Origin: an uncultured Clostridia bacterium
GTDB taxonomy: Bacteria > Bacillota > Clostridia > UMGS1810
Reading direction: 5' to 3'
Assembly (NCBI GenBank): GCA_937959315.1
Contig: CALGRC010000190.1
Location: forward strand, 1-17,309
DNA: 17,309 nt
Of this stretch, positions 7,272 through 15,739 are shown piece by piece (position 1 is the first letter of the stretch; every line of letters begins with the position of its first letter). Position numbers and translations under genes: made by a program. Below the pieces are notes generated by a model. That model saw only the letters and a program-made list of their open reading frames with translations. It did not search any database and was not told the origin of the DNA.

Positions 7272-10200
7272 GCGCTGCACCCCCCAACAGTTCCCAAATA
7301 TCCTCATCTTTTACTGCGGACAGTTCATCATACCGGTTGCCCCTTTGTTGCGGGTCAAAACTGCAAACCCCTCCATAAGGGCAGTATTCACATGGCGAAA
7401 AATTGGATTTGCGGTAAGGCCGGATTGAAATATCGCCATCCGACAACGCGCAACAAAGCTGGCGCACCGTTTTTTCCAAATGTCTTGACAACGCAGTGAA
7501 ATTTTCCAATGTCGCCGTTTTGGCCCGGTCGGCAGTCACCGGGTCTGTAGCCGCCAATACGCGGCTATCTGCCAAAAGCAGCCCCTTCATTTTGAGCTGG
7601 CTTTCAATTTTCGCCTGCGCCTGCTCTGCCGTCACACGCGAATCTGCGGCATAAATAGGGTCGTCGATTTTAAAATACAGCGCGCCGCCATACCGGTAAT
7701 CTGCACAACTATTGACCAATGCATCCAAATACACCATCAACTGAATATCCAGCCCATAAAATACATCGTCTAATTTAAAGGTCTTATTGCCGGTTTTATA
7801 ATCGATAACCCGTATAAATTTACCGTCATCAGCATCATAGCAATCAGCGCGGTCAATAACACCCGTCAAGTGAACTTTCCGCCCATTTCCCAGCGGGATG
7901 GTAATCGCGCCAATCCCATCCTCCCCAAACCGGATTTCATATCCCATTGGTACAAATTTGGATTGTATCAGATGGTTTTTCAGCAAGCGAAAACACAATT
8001 CTACCGCACCGCGCAACCGTTTGATAAGATACAACTCCCGTTTGGACAAAATGGATGCTTTTTTACTAATATTTTCAATAAATTCATCAATGCAACAGTT
8101 TACCTGGTCGTGCAAAACTGCGTCGCTCACTTCAGTGAGCGCAATCCCCCTGGCCTGCAGCCCGGTACAAATCCGCTCCAGCACACCATGGACAAAAGAA
8201 CCCACATCTACCGCACGAATGCGGAACTCTTCCCGTTCTCTGAGCTTTAGCATATATTCCAAAAAATAAGAATACCGGCACGCACGATATTTTTGCAGAC
8301 GCGATATGGTGGTATAAAACGGTTCGCCTAACACCTCCCGTACCAGCGGTTCATCCAACCGCTGCGCCTGGTTGGTATATGTGTAATACCGCTCCATGCG
8401 TTTCATAAAATCACTGCCCAGCGCATGATATACATCTAGCCAAACAGCACTGACCGGCCGCCCTGCCCGGTACTGGGTGACTGCTTCTGTCAGCAGGGCT
8501 TCGGTTGGGCCAGGGGCAGATACCAGGGCAAGCTGCCCCTCATCCGACAAATCCTCCAGCACGCCGCCTTGCACAACTAGCTGTGGAAATACTTTCTTGA
8601 GCCGCGCAATCACAAAAGATGGACGCAGCGAATGAAAAGCGTTGTCTGCGCCCGCATAAGACAAAAACAACCGCCTGCTGGGCAAAGTAAACGTGGAATA
8701 ACTATAAAATTGGTCTAAAAACGCCCGCAAACGGCTATTTGTCGACAATTCCAAGCCCTTTTCCAACAATGCATCCTTTTCCGCGTCTGTGAGCACATCT
8801 TCTGGCATGCCAACAGTAGGAAACTGCCCGTCATTGACCCCTAACACAAACAGTGCACGCACATCCGCTAATTTGGTACGCTCAACGTTTCCCACCACCA
8901 CCTCATCCAGCGAAGTGGGAATCAGCCCCAACGAGTGCTGTCCCAGCGCCACTGCAAGAAGGTTCCGGTACTCCCGCACATGAACCGTCTTATCGCCCAG
9001 CACATCTACCAACTCGTCAAATACCGTCACCAGCACTGACCAGATTTTTTCATATTCCTTTGCTTGCGCCGTCTTCCCCTGCGCACGGAAGTCAGCCAGA
9101 TAGGCCGTAACCGTCTGCGGCAGGCCAATTTCTACAAAATATTCATAGAGACGTTCTGTCATCTCGCACACAGTATGACGTCCCTTGATGGCTTGATGCA
9201 AGGCTTTCAGCGGCCCAATGAACGCATCGCGCACCCCGTTGACGCGCGCCAAAAACTCCTCGTCTTTCCCCTTATAACGGTCTAACAAATAATTCCATTT
9301 TTCGTCCTTTACCCATGCATCCTTGCGGATTTTGGTGTGCATAACGTAATTTTCCAGCAAAAACAAATCGTCTGGTTCTATGGCCGTATATCCGGCTTTT
9401 AAAAAACCAAATATCGTATCAAACCGGTAATCATCCAAATAAATATCCAATGCCCCCAGGGCAAATACTATCAAATGATGGTTTAAAACCGGGATACGCT
9501 CGTCAATAAAACAGGGGATACCGAAACTTGCAAATACGCTTTTCACCAATGGCGCGTATTGAGCCAAATCACTGCAAACAACGCCAAAATCCCGCCAACG
9601 GTAACCTTCGTCACGGCACAACGCCACCATTTGGCGGGCAGCAAGCGCCACCTCGTCATACGGATTGGCAGCCGCAGATACTTGGATATCCCGCAGCTCT
9701 CTATCATAGGCGCATACCGGATAAGCATACAGATACTTTTCCAAATGCCATAGTTCCCGGCTGCTGCGGCGACCCTCTTCCAGCCGCACAGGGCGCAACA
9801 TAGGAACCCCCTGTTCCTTGCACAGGCGCATAAGCTTCTGCGCAGTCTGGGCCGTCGGCTGGAAAAGCGGATCGTCAGAAGATAGGCTGTCGGTACACAG
9901 CGTCACCTGTGCCAAACCGCATTCTCCGGCCAGTGCGCCGATAACTTCCAGTTCCTGCGGGATAAAACTCGAATATTCATCCAGCAGCACCGTCACATCA
10001 CGGTAGGCGCCAGAAGTACGGATATAATCGGCCAACATCGAAAGCTCGTCATCTGCGTCCAGCCATTTTTGATGAATTTGCGTTTCATATGCCGTATAAA
10101 TTGCTGATAAATCGTGCAGTTTTGCGGCAAAACGGCGGTTTGGCTCCTGCTGTGCTGCCTGTTCCAGCGCCTCTGGCAAAACGCCATACTTTTTAAACTC

Positions 10201-10569
10201 CCCAATCAGCCGCATACAGGTATCCACAAATCCCGGCTGCCGCTCCATCCCCGAAAAATATTCCAGCGGCTGTTTGGATAAAATATCGGCAATGACAATG
10301 CTTTTCCCGGTTGCGCTAATCCTTTTGCGCGCTGCCGCCCCCAATTCCTTTGCTGCACGCTGCGCCAGCCGGTCAAACGACAGCACTTCTGCCCCCGCCG
10401 GGCTGATTTTCCCAATACGATGCAGCAGCTTCCGCTCTGCAATATGGGTATACTGCTCGGGCACCAGCAAAACCACACGCCCCCCGGCTGCCGTCACTTG
10501 GGCTGCACGTTCCAGCAAATAGGTTGTCTTCCCGCTGCCCGCACGGCCGTATACCACTTGCAGCGCCAT
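7240..10569 (-). CDS. addB: AddB helicase-nuclease subunit (ATP-dependent deoxyribonuclease subunit B)
   Basis: Partner of AddA in the bacterial double-strand-break resection complex. The product has 1109 residues, close to B. subtilis AddB. Its N-terminal P-loop is YGRAGSGKTTYL (7-18); most of the rest is a degenerate helicase-like scaffold. The C-terminal nuclease has GVIDR (Asp906), IDYKTG (Asp923, Lys925) and Gln943. Four cysteines expected to bind the AddB iron-sulfur cluster are present: C764 in YRACRYSYF, and C1060, C1063 and C1069 in CEYCPYGGVC. This subunit therefore looks fully functional. The ATG at 10569 is 8 bases after AAAGGGGG; a TTG two codons upstream is less likely. It is the first gene of the addB-addA operon, and its 3' end overlaps addA by 32 bases. 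Confidence 0.97.
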   Translation of the reverse strand: MALQVVYGRAGSGKTTYLLERAAQVTAAGGRVVLLVPEQYTHIAERKLLHRIGKISPAGAEVLSFDRLAQRAAKELGAAARKRISATGKSIVIADILSKQPLEYFSGMERQPGFVDTCMRLIGEFKKYGVLPEALEQAAQQEPNRRFAAKLHDLSAIYTAYETQIHQKWLDADDELSMLADYIRTSGAYRDVTVLLDEYSSFIPQELEVIGALAGECGLAQVTLCTDSLSSDDPLFQPTAQTAQKLMRLCKEQGVPMLRPVRLEEGRRSSRELWHLEKYLYAYPVCAYDRELRDIQVSAAANPYDEVALAARQMVALCRDEGYRWRDFGVVCSDLAQYAPLVKSVFASFGIPCFIDERIPVLNHHLIVFALGALDIYLDDYRFDTIFGFLKAGYTAIEPDDLFLLENYVMHTKIRKDAWVKDEKWNYLLDRYKGKDEEFLARVNGVRDAFIGPLKALHQAIKGRHTVCEMTERLYEYFVEIGLPQTVTAYLADFRAQGKTAQAKEYEKIWSVLVTVFDELVDVLGDKTVHVREYRNLLAVALGQHSLGLIPTSLDEVVVGNVERTKLADVRALFVLGVNDGQFPTVGMPEDVLTDAEKDALLEKGLELSTNSRLRAFLDQFYSYSTFTLPSRRLFLSYAGADNAFHSLRPSFVIARLKKVFPQLVVQGGVLEDLSDEGQLALVSAPGPTEALLTEAVTQYRAGRPVSAVWLDVYHALGSDFMKRMERYYTYTNQAQRLDEPLVREVLGEPFYTTISRLQKYRACRYSYFLEYMLKLREREEFRIRAVDVGSFVHGVLERICTGLQARGIALTEVSDAVLHDQVNCCIDEFIENISKKASILSKRELYLIKRLRGAVELCFRLLKNHLIQSKFVPMGYEIRFGEDGIGAITIPLGNGRKVHLTGVIDRADCYDADDGKFIRVIDYKTGNKTFKLDDVFYGLDIQLMVYLDALVNSCADYRYGGALYFKIDDPIYAADSRVTAEQAQAKIESQLKMKGLLLADSRVLAATDPVTADRAKTATLENFTALSRHLEKTVRQLCCALSDGDISIRPYRKSNFSPCEYCPYGGVCSFDPQQRGNRYDELSAVKDEDIWELLGGAAHVDAAAKMCD

Positions 10570-10588
10570 ATCCAATACCCCCTTTCAC

Positions 10589-10620
10589 AAAAGCCCACAG
10601 CCAAATGGCCATGGGCTTTT
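10589..10620 (-). terminator. Weak hairpin terminator between the phosphate transporter and addB
   Basis: A 9-bp perfect arm pair (10589-10597 with 10612-10620, AAAAGCCCA/TGGGCTTTT) encloses an inner 3-bp stem. On the minus strand only four T follow, so termination is probably partial. It lies 12 bases after the transporter stop and 19 bases before the addB start, leaving little room for a separate addB promoter. Some addBA transcription may come from read-through. Confidence 0.6.
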
Positions 10621-10632
10621 CCCTATTACACC

Positions 10633-12402
10633 TCAAATTTCATATTTGACTTTATACTGTTCAAACGTCTTTTGATACTCTTCCGTTTGCACCTCATCCA
10701 TATGGTTGGTATATTGATGAGGGTCAAACCCAACCTCGTCAATGTTCTGCTCAATTGCAATGGCAATATTGGAACAATGGTCAGAAATCCGTTCCAAATT
10801 ATTGACAATATCCAAAAACGCAATACCGGTATTAAAATCACACTCCTGTTTTGTCAGCCGGTGAATATGCTGCTGACGCAGCTCGCGCTTTAAAATGTCT
10901 ACCACTGCTTCTATGGGCTGCACACGCTTGGCAGCCTCCAAATCATTCTCGCTGTACGCCCGGATACAAAGTTCAATGACCTCGCCAACTGCATCGGTCA
11001 TCTTTTTGAGTTCCGCTTTGGCGGAATCGGAAAATTTTAAACCTTCTTCATACAAGTGCTCCATACTCTCACTGATATTAAGCGAGTGGTCTCCAATACG
11101 CTCAATATCGGTAATCACATGGAAAATGCCAGAGACGGTATTATTTTCCTCTTCATTCAAATCATGTTCGCTGATTTTCACCAAATAGGTAGTCAGCCTG
11201 GATTCCATGTTGTCTATTTCATTTTCATTGTCCGAAATCTGCGACAACATTGGGGTTAGGTTTTTTTCCTTTTTAAAAATCAGGCCCGTACACGACTGAT
11301 AGTTATGGTACGCCAATGTAATCATATCAATGACCGCCTTGATAGACTGCGCAACTGCAACCGGCGGCGTAACCAAAAACCGGTCGTCCAGCAAATTGGA
11401 AGTACCTGTATGGCTGCCATGTCCATCTGACTTGATAAAGAAATTCGCAATTTTGACCAATCCTCCAGAAAACGGAAGCAAAATTAACGTATTGATAATA
11501 TTAAATATGGTATGGAAGTCTGCAATCCCACCCATACTGATGGGATCGTTCCAGAATGGGAGTCCAAACAGGAACTGGACAGCATAGATCACGACCATAA
11601 AAACAACCGTTCCAATGATATTAAACGATAAATGAATCACGGCCGCACGTTTTGCATTTTTAGTCGCTCCAATACTCGACAAAATTGCCGTAATACAGGT
11701 ACCGATATTCTGCCCCATAATAATGGGAACTGCGGATGAAAACGGTACGATACCCGTTGCAGCAACCGCTTGTAAAATACCGATAGACGCGCTGGAAGAT
11801 TGGATAAGCGCTGTCACTACCGTACCCGTCAGCACACCCAAAATGGGATTCTTCCCCATAACAACAAATGCCTGCTGGATTTCCGGCATCGTTTCCAACG
11901 GCTTCAAGGCATTGCTCATGGTCTGCATACCGATAAACAGCACACCAAAGCCCGCCAGGATTTCACCAATGCTCCGATTGCGTTTCCGCTTTGCAAACAT
12001 CAGCATGAATACGCCAATGATAATGGCAACCGGTGCCAGATACTCCGGCTTGAACATCGCCAAATACCAGGTATTGCTTTCAATACCGGCCAAACGCAAT
12101 ATTTGTGCCGTTACCGTTGTTCCAATATTTGCGCCCATGATAACGCCAACCGCCTGGCGCAGCGTCATCACACCAGCATTGATAAAACCAATCACCATAA
12201 CAGTTGTTGCGCTGGAAGATTGGATGATACCTGTGACGACCGTACCGACCAAAACACCCTTAAACAGGTTGCTGGTCAGCGATTCAATGATTTTTTGCAG
12301 CCGGTCGCCAGCCGCTTTTTCCAGCCCTTCGCCCATGGCGCGCATACCAAATAAAAACAGCCCAAGCCCGCCTATCAATGATAAAACGTTTACAATGGTC
12401 AT
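10633..12402 (-). CDS. Na+/phosphate symporter family protein with C-terminal PhoU domain
   Basis: Membrane transporter of the Na/Pi cotransporter (NptA/PNaS) family, expected to import inorganic phosphate with sodium. The two family repeats are clear: IIQSSSATT (59-67) with GANIGTTVT (90-98), and LIQSSSAS (199-206) with GQNIGTCIT (230-238). Several hydrophobic segments span residues 1 to about 320. The cytoplasmic C-terminal half (about 350-560) is a PhoU-like helical domain, with its repeated motif at DIERIGDHS (432-440) and NNLERISDHCSNIA (534-547). PhoU-fused members are thought to tune transport, but the mechanism is not shown here. ATG at 12402 has GAGGGGG 5 bases upstream. It follows glnN by 43 bases with no terminator between, so co-transcription is likely. 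No Pho box is recognisable in the gap. Confidence 0.93.
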   Translation of the reverse strand: MTIVNVLSLIGGLGLFLFGMRAMGEGLEKAAGDRLQKIIESLTSNLFKGVLVGTVVTGIIQSSSATTVMVIGFINAGVMTLRQAVGVIMGANIGTTVTAQILRLAGIESNTWYLAMFKPEYLAPVAIIIGVFMLMFAKRKRNRSIGEILAGFGVLFIGMQTMSNALKPLETMPEIQQAFVVMGKNPILGVLTGTVVTALIQSSSASIGILQAVAATGIVPFSSAVPIIMGQNIGTCITAILSSIGATKNAKRAAVIHLSFNIIGTVVFMVVIYAVQFLFGLPFWNDPISMGGIADFHTIFNIINTLILLPFSGGLVKIANFFIKSDGHGSHTGTSNLLDDRFLVTPPVAVAQSIKAVIDMITLAYHNYQSCTGLIFKKEKNLTPMLSQISDNENEIDNMESRLTTYLVKISEHDLNEEENNTVSGIFHVITDIERIGDHSLNISESMEHLYEEGLKFSDSAKAELKKMTDAVGEVIELCIRAYSENDLEAAKRVQPIEAVVDILKRELRQQHIHRLTKQECDFNTGIAFLDIVNNLERISDHCSNIAIAIEQNIDEVGFDPHQYTNHMDEVQTEEYQKTFEQYKVKYEI

Positions 12403-12445
12403 AAAATCCCCCTCATTTGTCCATACCGTATAGCAATCGTTTTAT

Positions 12446-14566
12446 TTACACGTAAAACAGCATGTCAGAATAGGCCGGATAAGGCCAAAGCTCGCGGTCA
12501 ACCACCGATTCCAAATGGTCGCCGTAGCCGCGGAGCGCCTCCATAAGCGGCAGCACCCTATCACGGTAATAGCATGCCTGCGCCCGCATATCTTCCGTCA
12601 TGGCTTCAGCCGTTGCCACGGCAGACTCCAACTGCTCTGCCGTCTGCCCAAACTGCGTCAAGGTGTCGGTGACATCAAACAACAGCTTTTGCTGGAACGA
12701 CACATCCAAAACTCCTGCCTGCTGTGCCTTAATCACACTGTCAGACAGCCTGTTGGAAAACCGCAGGACTGCCGGAATGATATCCTTTTTACTCATATCC
12801 AGCATCGTCAGCGCCTCGATGTGAATGACCTTTGTATATTTTTCCAGCTTGATATCATGACGCGCATGCAGTTCCACCTCGCTGTAAACATGGTGCTTTT
12901 CAAACACACGGATAACCTCTGGATTGATAAATTCTGCGATGGCGTCCACCGTATTGTCAATGTTGGGAAGGCCGCGCCGGGCAGCTTCCTCCACCCATTC
13001 CTGCGCATACCCGTTCCCATCAAACAGCACCCGTTTGTGTTTGCGCACAATATCCTGCAATTCCCGGTGCAGCGCGCTTTCAAAATCCTCTGCGCCTTCC
13101 AGCTTGTCTGCTATTTGGCAAAGCGACTCTGCCACAATGGTATTGATAATGGTATTTGGCCCGGCAATGGATGCATTCGACCCCACCATACGGAATTCAA
13201 ATTTATTCCCGGTAAATGCAAAGGGGGAAGTCCGGTTGCGGTCGGTGGTATCCTTGTATAAATCGGGCAGCGTCACTACACCGACATCCAAAATACCCCG
13301 CGCCTGCTTTTTTGAAGGATGGTCTGTTTCAATATCCTCCAAAATTTTGCCAAGCTGATCGCCCAAAAAAATAGAAATGATGGCCGGCGGCGCCTCGTTT
13401 GCCCCTAGGCGATGGTCATTGCCGGCGCTGGCCGCCGAGGCCCGTACCAAGCCGGCAAATTCGTCTATCGCCTTAATAACCGCACACAAAAACAGTAAAA
13501 ACTGCGCATTTTCATGCGGGGTCTTCCCAGGATCCAGCAGGTTCTGTCCATCGTCCGTTGTCAACGACCAGTTGTTGTGCTTCCCGCTGCCGTTGACACC
13601 CGCAAACGGCTTTTCGTGCAGCAGACAGGCAAACCCGTGCCGATTGGCAATCTGCTTTAAAGCCGCCATGGTAAGCTGGTTATGGTCGGTGGCAATGTTA
13701 CAGGTGGTATAAATGGGCGCCAGCTCATGCTGGCTGGGCGCGGCTTCGTTGTGCTCGGTTTTGGCAGAAACACCCATTTTCCAAAGCTCCCGGTCCACAT
13801 CGCTCATAAAACATGCCACACGCTCTTTCAAAGTGCCAAAATAGTGGTCGTCCATCTCCTGGCCCTTGGGAGGCCGCTGCCCGAACAAGGTACGCCCGGT
13901 AAATTTCAAATCTATCCGTTTTTCATAAAGCTCTTTATCGACCAAAAAATATTCCTGTTCCGGACCGACCGAGACCGTCACACGGTTCACCCGGTCGTTG
14001 CCAAACAGCCGCAGTATGCGCACCGCCTGCCGGCTAATCGCCTCACAGGAACGCAGCAGCGGCGTCTTTTTGTCCAGCGCCTCGCCGGTGTAAGAACAAA
14101 AAGCCGTCGGGATACACAGCGTTACCCCTGCCAAATCCTCTCTCAAAAAAGCGGGCGATGTACAATCCCACGCCGTATAGCCGCGCGCTTCAAAAGTAGC
14201 ACGCAACCCTCCCGAAGGGAAAGAAGATGCATCCGGTTCCCCTTTGATGAGTTCTTTCCCGGAAAACTCCATAATGGCATGGCTTTGGTCAGATGTACAA
14301 AGGAACGAATCGTGTTTTTCGGCCGTTATACCCGTCAGCGGCTGAAACCAATGGGTATAATGCGTAGCGCCGTGTTCAATGGCCCAATCCTTCATTGCGT
14401 TGGCCACCACTTCCGCCACGCTCGCATCCAGCGGCAAGCCTTCGTCAATGGTTCGTTTCAGCGCTTTGTATGTACTTCTTGGCAAGCGCTCCTGCATGAC
14501 CTGATCGCCAAATACATTGCGCCCAAACAGATCGCTTAATGACTCATGACTAGAAAAGGTTTCCAT
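12446..14566 (-). CDS. glnN: Type III glutamine synthetase GlnN
   Basis: Makes glutamine from glutamate, ammonia and ATP; cytosolic and oligomeric. The length (706 residues) and motifs are those of the large GSIII class, not GlnA. With numbering from an upstream in-frame ATG (14596), GPEQEYF (201-207), KTEHNEAAPSQHELAP (269-284), GVNGSGKHNNWSL (323-335) and NRTSPFAFTGNKFEFR (444-459) carry the metal, glutamate and ATP binding residues. I chose the ATG at 14566 because GGTGGAGGGC lies just before it and the product then starts like other GSIII proteins (SDLFGRNVF...MQERLP). The upstream ATG also has an AAGGA site and would add 10 residues. A TTGATT-17-TATGAT promoter lies upstream. No GlnR-type palindrome is visible. 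The transporter gene follows 43 bases downstream. Confidence 0.96.
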   Translation of the reverse strand: METFSSHESLSDLFGRNVFGDQVMQERLPRSTYKALKRTIDEGLPLDASVAEVVANAMKDWAIEHGATHYTHWFQPLTGITAEKHDSFLCTSDQSHAIMEFSGKELIKGEPDASSFPSGGLRATFEARGYTAWDCTSPAFLREDLAGVTLCIPTAFCSYTGEALDKKTPLLRSCEAISRQAVRILRLFGNDRVNRVTVSVGPEQEYFLVDKELYEKRIDLKFTGRTLFGQRPPKGQEMDDHYFGTLKERVACFMSDVDRELWKMGVSAKTEHNEAAPSQHELAPIYTTCNIATDHNQLTMAALKQIANRHGFACLLHEKPFAGVNGSGKHNNWSLTTDDGQNLLDPGKTPHENAQFLLFLCAVIKAIDEFAGLVRASAASAGNDHRLGANEAPPAIISIFLGDQLGKILEDIETDHPSKKQARGILDVGVVTLPDLYKDTTDRNRTSPFAFTGNKFEFRMVGSNASIAGPNTIINTIVAESLCQIADKLEGAEDFESALHRELQDIVRKHKRVLFDGNGYAQEWVEEAARRGLPNIDNTVDAIAEFINPEVIRVFEKHHVYSEVELHARHDIKLEKYTKVIHIEALTMLDMSKKDIIPAVLRFSNRLSDSVIKAQQAGVLDVSFQQKLLFDVTDTLTQFGQTAEQLESAVATAEAMTEDMRAQACYYRDRVLPLMEALRGYGDHLESVVDRELWPYPAYSDMLFYV

Positions 14567-14616
14567 AAATGCCCTCCACCATTTGAAATTTTCCATTTCA
14601 CAATTCCTTAATATTT

Positions 14617-14645
14617 ATCATACTATGTTTATCTGCAAAAATCAA
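14617..14645 (-). promoter_or_regulatory. Sigma-A-type promoter of glnN
   Basis: On the minus strand -35 TTGATT (14640-14645) and -10 TATGAT (14617-14622) are 17 bases apart. The transcript start would be near 14610, about 44 bases before the preferred ATG and about 14 before the upstream ATG. The very short leader in the second case also favours the ATG at 14566. Confidence 0.75.
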
Positions 14646-14669
14646 CAGAATTTTTACTTCCAGGCCACA

Positions 14670-14708
14670 AAAAATAAACGGCACAAAGTAAAAAACTTTG
14701 TGCCGTTT
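14670..14708 (-). terminator. Strong intrinsic terminator of kduI
   Basis: A perfect 14-bp inverted repeat (14676-14689 with 14695-14708) has a 5-base loop. On the minus strand it is followed by A and then six T. It begins 14 bases after the kduI stop codon and separates kduI from the glnN promoter. Confidence 0.9.
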
Positions 14709-14721
14709 GTTAAAAGCCCCC

Positions 14722-15552
14722 TTACCGCAATTCCGTGGTTTCTACCTGGTCCATATCAGTAAAAGTTTGGTTTTCCCCGCACATCCCCCAAATAAAGGTA
14801 TAATTTTTGGTACCGACACCCGAATGGATAGACCAGCTGGGAGAGATGACCGCCTGTTCATTCTGCATGACAATATGGCGGGTTTCCCCTGGTTCTCCCA
14901 TCATATGAAATACCACCTGGCCATCTTCAATTTCAAAATATAAATAGACTTCCATCCTGCGATCGTGCGTGTGGCAGGGCATGGTATTCCAAACACTGCC
15001 GGGCGCAAGCTCGGTCAGCCCCATAGAAAGCTGGCAAGTATCCAGTACATCGGGATGGATATATTGGTTAATCACACGCTTATTGCATTCCTCATCACTG
15101 CCGCACGGTACATGGTTGGCCTTTGTGATATCAATTTTTCTATTTGGATAGGATGTATGCGCCGGACAGCTATTAAAATAGAATTTTGCCGGATTTGACG
15201 CGTCTTCACTCTCAAAAGTCACATTTTTAACACCCATACCCACATACAGCCCGTCACGGGGATTTAAATCGTACACTTCGCCGTCACAGGTGATTTTCCC
15301 CTTGCCGCCAATGTTGATAATGCCCAGCTCCCGCCGCTGCAGGAAAAAGTCAGACGCCAGCTCCTTGCTGCCTTCCAGCTTCAGTACATTTCCAGCCGGT
15401 ACCGCAGACCCAACGATGATACGGTCTACATGGCTGTATACCATTTTTATTTCGCCTTTTTGAAACAAATCGTCAATCAAAAATTCTTTCCGGATACGCT
15501 CGGTGGTGTAGTGTTTCACATCTTCCGGGTTCCATGCGTTGCGAACCTCCAT
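14722..15552 (-). CDS. kduI: 5-keto-4-deoxyuronate isomerase KduI
   Basis: Converts 5-keto-4-deoxyuronate (4-deoxy-L-threo-5-hexosulose uronate) to 2,5-diketo-3-deoxygluconate in breakdown of pectin and other uronate-containing polymers. The product has 276 residues, full length for the cupin-fold family. The metal-binding set is visible: His194 and His196 in CHTHDRR, Glu201 in MEVYLYF, and His243 in SIHSGVG. ATG at 15552 is preceded by GAAGGG and AAGGGGG. It has its own promoter and terminator, so it is monocistronic. No kduD, lyase, transporter or kdgR-like regulator is near it, which is unusual for this pathway; partners must be encoded elsewhere. It is divergent from yihY. Confidence 0.97.
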   Translation of the reverse strand: MEVRNAWNPEDVKHYTTERIRKEFLIDDLFQKGEIKMVYSHVDRIIVGSAVPAGNVLKLEGSKELASDFFLQRRELGIINIGGKGKITCDGEVYDLNPRDGLYVGMGVKNVTFESEDASNPAKFYFNSCPAHTSYPNRKIDITKANHVPCGSDEECNKRVINQYIHPDVLDTCQLSMGLTELAPGSVWNTMPCHTHDRRMEVYLYFEIEDGQVVFHMMGEPGETRHIVMQNEQAVISPSWSIHSGVGTKNYTFIWGMCGENQTFTDMDQVETTELR

Positions 15553-15619
15553 CTTTCCCTTCCCCCTTCAGTTTTTTTCTGCGCGGCGCCCCGTCATTTG
15601 GAAGACCGCTTTTATGATT

Positions 15620-15648
15620 ATTATATACCAACCAGGATAGAAAATCAA
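15620..15648 (-). promoter_or_regulatory. Sigma-A-type promoter of kduI
   Basis: On the minus strand -35 TTGATT (15643-15648) and a perfect -10 TATAAT (15620-15625) are 17 bases apart. The start would fall near 15613, giving a leader of about 60 bases. I saw no convincing operator palindrome overlapping it. Confidence 0.8.
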
Positions 15649-15677
15649 TGCTGCAAAAGCAAAATCAGAAAAAAGAA

Positions 15678-15706
15678 TGGTAAAAAGGGGAAAAATCGTA
15701 TATAAT
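15678..15706 (+). promoter_or_regulatory. Probable promoter of the YihY/BrkB gene
   Basis: A perfect -10 TATAAT is at 15701-15706. The hexamer 17 bases upstream (TGGTAA, 15678-15683) is a poor -35, so the promoter may be weak or need an activator. The transcript would start near 15712, 28 bases before the gene's ATG. Confidence 0.5.
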
Positions 15707-15739
15707 AGACATACCAAACCAGATGAAGGAGGGGGTTGC

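Noticed and set aside
11723..12433. 236-codon plus-strand frame opposite the Na/Pi symporter
   Set aside because: Antisense to a strongly supported gene; no ribosome site or recognisable domain.
12403..12445. Small near-palindrome (CTATACGGTATGG) between glnN and the transporter as a Pho or other operator
   Set aside because: Only about 9 symmetric bases, not a known box, and easily due to chance.
13682..14539. 285-codon plus-strand frame opposite glnN
   Set aside because: Shadow of the glnN coding strand; no domain and no promoter.
15677..15739. Longer N-terminus for the YihY/BrkB protein from 15677
   Set aside because: It would begin upstream of the TATAAT at 15701 and lacks a ribosome site, while the ATG at 15740 has an excellent AAGGAGG.
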